Shown here: positions 51,021-55,851 of the stretch, one piece after another
How the letters are laid out: the number at the start of each line of letters is the position of its first letter
Position numbering within the stretch: the stretch's first letter is position 1
Assembly (NCBI GenBank): GCA_030746535.1
Contig: JASLML010000005.1
Coordinates: forward strand, 1-55,851
From: Fidelibacterota bacterium
GTDB lineage: Bacteria; Fidelibacterota; Marinisomatia; Marinisomatales; TCS55
Direction: 5' to 3'
Length of the DNA: 55,851 nt
Notes under the pieces: generated by a model
Told to the model about the DNA's origin: nothing
The model's input: only the letters and a program-made list of their open reading frames with translations
Database searches by the model: none
Translations under genes and position numbers: made by a program

Positions 51021-54004
51021 TTTCCTCTGCCTACGGTAAACTCAACAGGCTGATCGCTGTCCTCACCCTTGGATTGTCATTCGCTGTATACTTTATGACA
51101 ATGGCGCCGACGGTTAGTTATTGGGACTGCGGCGAATTCATTGCTACATCATATACGATGGGTGTACCGCATCCGCCGGGAAGCCCGATGTTCCTCCTTT
51201 TAGGCAGAATATTTACGATGATTCCTTTTAACGCTGATATTGCCTATAGGATGAATCTTATGTCGCCGGTAATGAGCGCATTAGCTGTAATGCTGCTGTA
51301 TTTGATCACCGTAAAATTCATTACCCATTGGAGGGGCGAAGTAAACAATAAGATGGATGCGCTGGTTGTGTTCGGAAGCGCATTTGTAGGTGCGCTAACA
51401 TTCGCGGTGACCGACAGCCACTGGTTCAACGCGGTTGAAGCTGAGGTGTATTCGCTCAGCACATTTTTTACGGCTATTGTTGTTTGGCTGATTCTGCATT
51501 GGGCAGAGCGCGCGGACGAATCCGGGCATGAGCGGTACATTTTGATTATTGCGTATATGATTGGCATGGCAACCGGAATCCATTTATTGAATCTTCTGGC
51601 ATTGCCGTTCATCAGTCTCATTTTTTATTATCGAAAAATGACCTTTCAGTGGAAGACCTTTTTTATTATGATCGGCATAACTGGTGCAATCTTTGTTGTA
51701 ATTCACAATGGAATTATCAAAGGACTTCCGCAGCTAGCAAGCGTTATTGGATTATTTGGCTTGGCTGCAGCATTCATCGTATTTACGGGAGTTATGATTT
51801 GGTCGGTTTTAAAAAAGCATCAGCTTCTCTCGCTTTGCTTATCATCTGCATTCCTTATTTTGATTGGCTACTCGAGCTACATAATGATTTTCATCCGGTC
51901 AGGACAAAATCCAAATATTGATGAAAACAATCCGGAAACAGTTGAACGAGCAATTGCCTATCTGGAGCGGGAACAATACGGAGCATTTTACCAGTTTCCG
52001 AGGCGCTACCCGAAAATGAAACCGAAAAACGAAATTGTGGGCACACCTGAGGTGATTGTCAGAGATAATAGAAACAGACCGATACGCCGTGAATTTTCAT
52101 CAAGGCAGGAACGCAAATACAAATTTCATGATTTAGGAAGGCAATGGGAGTATTTCTGGAGCTATCAGGTCAATAAAATGTACTGGCGCTACTTCCTATG
52201 GCAGTTTGCGGGCAGGGGCCCCAATGATGGTGACGGGGGTCGTGTCAGCGAAATCGGGGCAAAGTCGCGTGAAGACGGAGTGGACTGGCTTCAATTCGGT
52301 GTTCCATTTGCGCTAATCTTCGGCTTATGGGGCATGATTCACCAATTCAAGCGCGATCCTGAGCGGGCATTTACGGTACTCACGTTATTTTTGATGACGG
52401 GCCTTGCAATCATTCTGTACATCAATCAGGATAATCCCCAGCCCAGAGAACGTGATTATTCCTATGTAGGCAGTTTTCTTGCTTTTTCAATATGGATTGG
52501 TGCAGGGGTTGCCGCATTGTCAGAATTGATCGAAAAAAAGATAAAAAATCGTGATATTTCCTTCCGCCTTTCCGCAGGAGCACTTGCTGCACTATTATTT
52601 CTTATGCCGGGTGTCATGACCAATGCGAATTACCACAGTCACAACAGAGCTGGCAATTATGTAGCGTGGGATTATTCCTACAATCTTCTTCAGTCCTGTG
52701 AGCCGAACGGAATTCTCTTTACCAACGGTGATAACGATACATTTCCGCTTTGGTATTTGCAGGAAGTTGAGAAAGTGAGAACCGATGTAACTGTTGCCAA
52801 TCTCAGCCTGCTTAATACGTCTTGGTATATAAAGCAGTTGAGAGATTTGCGCAGAGTAACAATGATTGACGGCCAAGAAAGGGAATTGGACCGTTTTGTG
52901 AATATTTCTGATCAACAAATTGCAGATATATCATCAGGGTTGACGAGATGGGAGAAGAAAAATATAAGGATTAGCGTACTAAATGACCCGCAAAATGAAT
53001 TGGGTTACATTGAATGGGAAGTAAAGCCTACATATGCCAACATCGCCCTCAGGGTCCAGGATTTAATGATACTCAGGATCCTGAATGATTCTAAATGGCA
53101 ATATCCGGTTTATTTTGCAGTAACTGTTCCCGCTAGCAATCGGGTCGGCCTAGAAAAATTCCTGGAAATGGAAGGTCTCGTATACAGAGTTCAAAGCCAC
53201 GAAGTCAATTATCCGCAGGATCCCATCAATGCGGAACGCATGGAAGAGCTGCTTGTGTCAGACGTTTCAAGAGAGGTTTGGGACGGAGGATTTTCAAACA
53301 GATTTTGGCAGGATTCTGAAGGAGGAATTTGGTCGAGAGGCCCAAGCAATTCCTATCTGTTTAGGAATATGGGAAACGAGGATATCTACTATAATAAGCA
53401 GGTCATCCGCCTGATGCAAAATTACAGAAGCGCTTATATGCAGCTAGCAGCCCATCATTATTTAAAAGCGAGAAGACTCGATGACAAAACCGGAGAGCCA
53501 GCAAGGCGGAAGGTTGCAGAAATCATCAACGAAATGAGCGAAAATATTCCGGAAAACACTGTTCCGATGGAATCCAAGGAACTGCATTATCAAATGGCAC
53601 GAATTCTCGGAGAAGTAGGAGAAACGGCACAGCTCGATTCTATATTATCGATTTTACTATATCGAGATGACACCACGCTGGAAGACAGGATTGAATATGG
53701 GCGAACCTATATGAGTGTATTGAAAAACTATGATAAAAGCAGCGAAGTGTTTTCGGCGCTATACCAGGATCTACGGGCCCTGCGCTCTAGAGGGCATACA
53801 ACAGACAAAGGATTAGGCAGGAAATGGAAAAACTGGCATAACTTTTATCCCACAATCGTGAATTTTCTTGCCAAATCCTATCAGGAATCTGAGAAATACA
53901 ATCAAGCGTCCGAAGTGCTTGAGGATTGGTTGCGTGAATATCCGCAGGATGCATCAGCAAAATCATTGCTTGAGGAAATTCGCACACAAATCGAAAAAGG
54001 ATAA
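51017..54004 (+). CDS. DUF2723 membrane protein, putative protein O-mannosyltransferase-like glycosyltransferase
   Basis: A 995-residue protein with about ten to twelve transmembrane helices in residues 10-540 and a large extracytoplasmic, TPR-containing tail after about 560. The N-terminus has the family motif SYWDCGEFIATSYTMGVPHPPGSP, resembling the DD/E loop of GT-C protein O-mannosyltransferases. In Bacteroidota DUF2723 proteins have been proposed to transfer sugars to proteins (GT-C fold). HWFNAVEAEVYSLSTF and NAGDNDTFPLWYLQE-like NGDNDTFPLWYLQ are further conserved blocks. Start GTG overlaps the DUF1844 stop. A GT2 gene follows, so a surface glycosylation context is likely; the substrate is unknown. 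Confidence 0.85.
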   Translation: MISSAYGKLNRLIAVLTLGLSFAVYFMTMAPTVSYWDCGEFIATSYTMGVPHPPGSPMFLLLGRIFTMIPFNADIAYRMNLMSPVMSALAVMLLYLITVKFITHWRGEVNNKMDALVVFGSAFVGALTFAVTDSHWFNAVEAEVYSLSTFFTAIVVWLILHWAERADESGHERYILIIAYMIGMATGIHLLNLLALPFISLIFYYRKMTFQWKTFFIMIGITGAIFVVIHNGIIKGLPQLASVIGLFGLAAAFIVFTGVMIWSVLKKHQLLSLCLSSAFLILIGYSSYIMIFIRSGQNPNIDENNPETVERAIAYLEREQYGAFYQFPRRYPKMKPKNEIVGTPEVIVRDNRNRPIRREFSSRQERKYKFHDLGRQWEYFWSYQVNKMYWRYFLWQFAGRGPNDGDGGRVSEIGAKSREDGVDWLQFGVPFALIFGLWGMIHQFKRDPERAFTVLTLFLMTGLAIILYINQDNPQPRERDYSYVGSFLAFSIWIGAGVAALSELIEKKIKNRDISFRLSAGALAALLFLMPGVMTNANYHSHNRAGNYVAWDYSYNLLQSCEPNGILFTNGDNDTFPLWYLQEVEKVRTDVTVANLSLLNTSWYIKQLRDLRRVTMIDGQERELDRFVNISDQQIADISSGLTRWEKKNIRISVLNDPQNELGYIEWEVKPTYANIALRVQDLMILRILNDSKWQYPVYFAVTVPASNRVGLEKFLEMEGLVYRVQSHEVNYPQDPINAERMEELLVSDVSREVWDGGFSNRFWQDSEGGIWSRGPSNSYLFRNMGNEDIYYNKQVIRLMQNYRSAYMQLAAHHYLKARRLDDKTGEPARRKVAEIINEMSENIPENTVPMESKELHYQMARILGEVGETAQLDSILSILLYRDDTTLEDRIEYGRTYMSVLKNYDKSSEVFSALYQDLRALRSRGHTTDKGLGRKWKNWHNFYPTIVNFLAKSYQESEKYNQASEVLEDWLREYPQDASAKSLLEEIRTQIEKG

Positions 54005-54040
54005 CTCTTTTCTGCGGCAGACTTTTCTGCTGTATTCTTT

Positions 54041-55078
54041 ATGGGAAATCAATCTAAAATTTCAATCATTGTTCTGAATTACAACGGGCTGCGTTTTCTG
54101 AAAACATGTTTTGATTCGCTACGAATGACCACTTATCCGAATGTGGAGTTGATAATGGTCGATAATGCATCGGAAGATGAGAGTGTTGCATACGTAAACA
54201 AACGCTATCCGGAAGTGAAAATTATCGAGGCCGGAGGTAATATCGGGTACAGCGCCGGTAACAATCTTGGAATTAAACATGCCGACAGCGAGTTTGTGCT
54301 TTTATTGAATAACGATGTGGAAGTAACACCCGGGTGGCTTGAGCCGATCATGGAAGAATTTCAGTCAGATGAATCAATTGCCGCCGTGCAGCCGAAAATC
54401 CGGCACATGATCAACAGGGATGAATTTGAATATGCCGGAGCTTCCGGCGGATTTATGGATATCTACGGATTCCCATTTCTCAGGGGAAGGCTGTTTTACA
54501 CCATCGAAAAAGACACCGGCCAGTATGATGACAACAAGGATTTATTCTGGGCTTCCGGCGCATCCATAGCCATTCGGAAAAGCGTGCTGGATGAAACCGG
54601 CGGATTGGATGACGATTTTGTTCATCATATGGAGGAAATCGATTTATGCTGGCGGATGCTTCTCATGGGATACCGGTTGAGAGTGCGAACAGATTCCCTG
54701 ATCTACCATTATGCAGGCGGAACCATTAAACCGGACAGTTTTATGAAAGTGTACTGGAACCATCGAAACAGTGTATTCATGATGATTAAAAATTATTCCA
54801 GGAAACGGCTCGCAACCGTGTTGCCGATCAGGATTTTATTAGATTATTTGGTGGTAATTAAAGCTGCCCTCACCTTTGATAAAGAAAAAATCACTGCAGT
54901 GCTGGAAGGCCATAAATGGCTCATAAAACAATTACCGATGATGAGAAAAAAGAGGAAAAAAATTCAATCAATGAGAAAGGTAGACGACAATGCTTTGGAT
55001 CATTTGATGTTCCATCGAAGTATAGCGATTGATTATTTTTTGCGTCATAAATTAACTTTCAGCGATATATGGCAATAG
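54041..55078 (+). CDS. Glycosyltransferase family 2 (rhamnosyltransferase-like)
   Basis: A 345-residue inverting glycosyltransferase with a GT-A fold. SIIVLNYNGLRFL opens the nucleotide-binding region, DNASEDES the beta-4 region, and LLLNNDVEVTPGWL contains the metal-binding NND (DxD-like). HMEEIDLCWRMLLMGYR is the ED-containing acceptor motif of WbbL-type rhamnosyltransferases. After about 260, a basic membrane-associating helix carries KKRKKI. It overlaps by ten bases the RmlD-like gene downstream, which supports rhamnose or another deoxysugar donor. Confidence 0.88.
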   Translation: MGNQSKISIIVLNYNGLRFLKTCFDSLRMTTYPNVELIMVDNASEDESVAYVNKRYPEVKIIEAGGNIGYSAGNNLGIKHADSEFVLLLNNDVEVTPGWLEPIMEEFQSDESIAAVQPKIRHMINRDEFEYAGASGGFMDIYGFPFLRGRLFYTIEKDTGQYDDNKDLFWASGASIAIRKSVLDETGGLDDDFVHHMEEIDLCWRMLLMGYRLRVRTDSLIYHYAGGTIKPDSFMKVYWNHRNSVFMMIKNYSRKRLATVLPIRILLDYLVVIKAALTFDKEKITAVLEGHKWLIKQLPMMRKKRKKIQSMRKVDDNALDHLMFHRSIAIDYFLRHKLTFSDIWQ

Positions 55079-55803
55079 ACTCTAAACATGTAATCTTAAC
55101 CGGAGGAAGCGGGCTTCTCGGCAAAGAAATTCAAAAGCGTCTTCCGGATATTTTAGCACCAAGCCATGATGAGTTTGATATAGAAAATTTTGAGGCAATG
55201 GACGCATGGATATCCAAGAATGATGTGTCTGCGCTCATTCATGCCGCCGCATACACATCACCTCCAAAAGCGGAACAGGAACCGATGAAAGCCATGTCCG
55301 CCAACATCATCGGGACGGCAAATGTTGTAAGAGTTTGCCATAAGCACGATTTAAGAGTCGTCTATCTTTCAACCGATTATGTTTTTAAAGGCGATACTGG
55401 AAATTATTCAGAAGGAGACAATTTGAATCCCCAAAATTTATATGCTTGGTCAAAGCTCGGCGGGGAATGCGCTGTTAAGATGTATGAAAAATCTTTAATT
55501 GTCCGCACATCATTCTGTGAACCGGTATTTCCGTATGAAAAAGCATTTGCAGATCAATATACTTCCAGAGATTCTGTGGATGTTATTGCCTCAATGATTT
55601 TAGATGTTGCACTGAATGAGACGATTTCAGGCGTTATTCATGTTGGGACGGAAAGGAAAACCGTCAAAGAACTTGCTGTAAAATTGGGGAAAACGGATGT
55701 CGAAGATTTACTGCGGGATGAAGTTTCCTTTAATGTACCATACGATACATCATTAAATCTGGACAAATTCAATTCTGTGAAAAATAAGGAATCAAAATCA
55801 TGA
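55069..55803 (+). CDS. NAD(P)-dependent sugar epimerase/reductase (RmlD-like)
   Basis: A 244-residue short-chain dehydrogenase. The Rossmann motif is TGGSGLLGKEI (residues 11-21), followed by HAAAYTSPPKAE and the catalytic Ser-Tyr-Lys set: STDYVF and YAWSKLGGE. This matches RmlD (dTDP-4-dehydrorhamnose reductase)-like proteins, which make dTDP-L-rhamnose, but the protein is shorter than typical RmlD (about 290) and the exact reaction is uncertain. The stop codon overlaps the following gene as ATGA. Together with the GT2 it forms a surface sugar operon. Confidence 0.8.
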   Translation: MAIDSKHVILTGGSGLLGKEIQKRLPDILAPSHDEFDIENFEAMDAWISKNDVSALIHAAAYTSPPKAEQEPMKAMSANIIGTANVVRVCHKHDLRVVYLSTDYVFKGDTGNYSEGDNLNPQNLYAWSKLGGECAVKMYEKSLIVRTSFCEPVFPYEKAFADQYTSRDSVDVIASMILDVALNETISGVIHVGTERKTVKELAVKLGKTDVEDLLRDEVSFNVPYDTSLNLDKFNSVKNKESKS

Positions 55804-55851
55804 AAATTTTTGTAGCAGGCGGTGCAGGTTATATTGGTTCCAGACTCGCAC
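55800..55851 (+). CDS. Start of an NAD-dependent sugar epimerase/dehydratase (truncated by window end)
   Basis: The ATG at 55800 overlaps the previous stop. The 17 visible residues, MKIFVAGGAGYIGSRLA, contain the GGxGxxG nucleotide-binding motif of GalE/RmlB-type extended short-chain dehydrogenases. The rest lies outside the window. Confidence 0.8.
   Translation, partial: MKIFVAGGAGYIGSRLA

Overview
The window is a gene-dense stretch of a bacterial chromosome with moderate GC, short intergenic gaps and many ATGA-type overlaps. Several features point to the FCB superphylum (Bacteroidota-like, possibly Marinimicrobiota): a short primary sigma factor without region 1.1, TAnnTTTG-like promoter elements, a YbeY whose third metal ligand is Asp, a secreted protein of the family usually mislabelled 'asparagine synthetase B', DUF4159/DUF4175 proteins and a DUF2723 membrane protein. 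This placement is inference; no rRNA gene is present to confirm it.

Layout. 1-1151: the tail of a probable outer-membrane protein, then a small GIY-YIG nuclease gene sitting among three copies of a palindromic intergenic repeat. 1154-3454: a nucleotide-sugar dehydrogenase (minus strand) and a coiled-coil/zinc-ribbon protein. 3511-5605: the RNase P RNA gene followed by recJ. 5672-11379: fabH, an acyl-CoA dehydrogenase, a 7TM-HD phosphodiesterase-like protein, ybeY and mazG. 11440-14967: a lipoprotein with two internal repeats, a 51-residue membrane protein not in standard ORF lists, a terminator, yaaA, an acyltransferase-3 protein and a small secreted protein. 14979-23054: a tight six-gene minus-strand operon (DUF4159, DUF4175, TPR, AsnB-like secreted protein, GNAT, YjbQ), divergent from a gene for a beta-barrel/TPR/OmlA-like fusion (23205-25055). 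25062-26699: an AI-2E-type permease and a cyclic-nucleotide-binding protein on the minus strand. 26809-32598: a degenerate LytM/EnvC-like protein, holB, metG, tatD and rsmA. 32683-33759: the primary sigma factor and bS21. 33824-41273: a phosphohexomutase, then a nucleoside-salvage/deoxyribose cluster (AhpD-like, deoC, two aldehyde dehydrogenase genes, purine and pyrimidine nucleoside phosphorylases). 41266-50475: rlmD-like methyltransferase, K+ channel plus separate cyclic-nucleotide-binding protein, valS, a DUF4139 protein and recG. 50625-55851: DUF1844, DUF2723 and cell-surface sugar genes (GT2, RmlD-like, start of another epimerase).

Working together. Phosphorolysis of nucleosides by the two phosphorylases gives (deoxy)ribose 1-phosphate; after conversion to deoxyribose 5-phosphate, DeoC yields glyceraldehyde 3-phosphate and acetaldehyde, and the adjacent aldehyde dehydrogenase pair, which looks like a split two-domain ALDH16, is the likely acetaldehyde sink. 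The six-gene operon plus the divergent fusion gene look like an uncharacterised envelope system. Several genes have a TAnnTTTG-like element only 3-7 bases before the start codon, suggesting leaderless transcripts.
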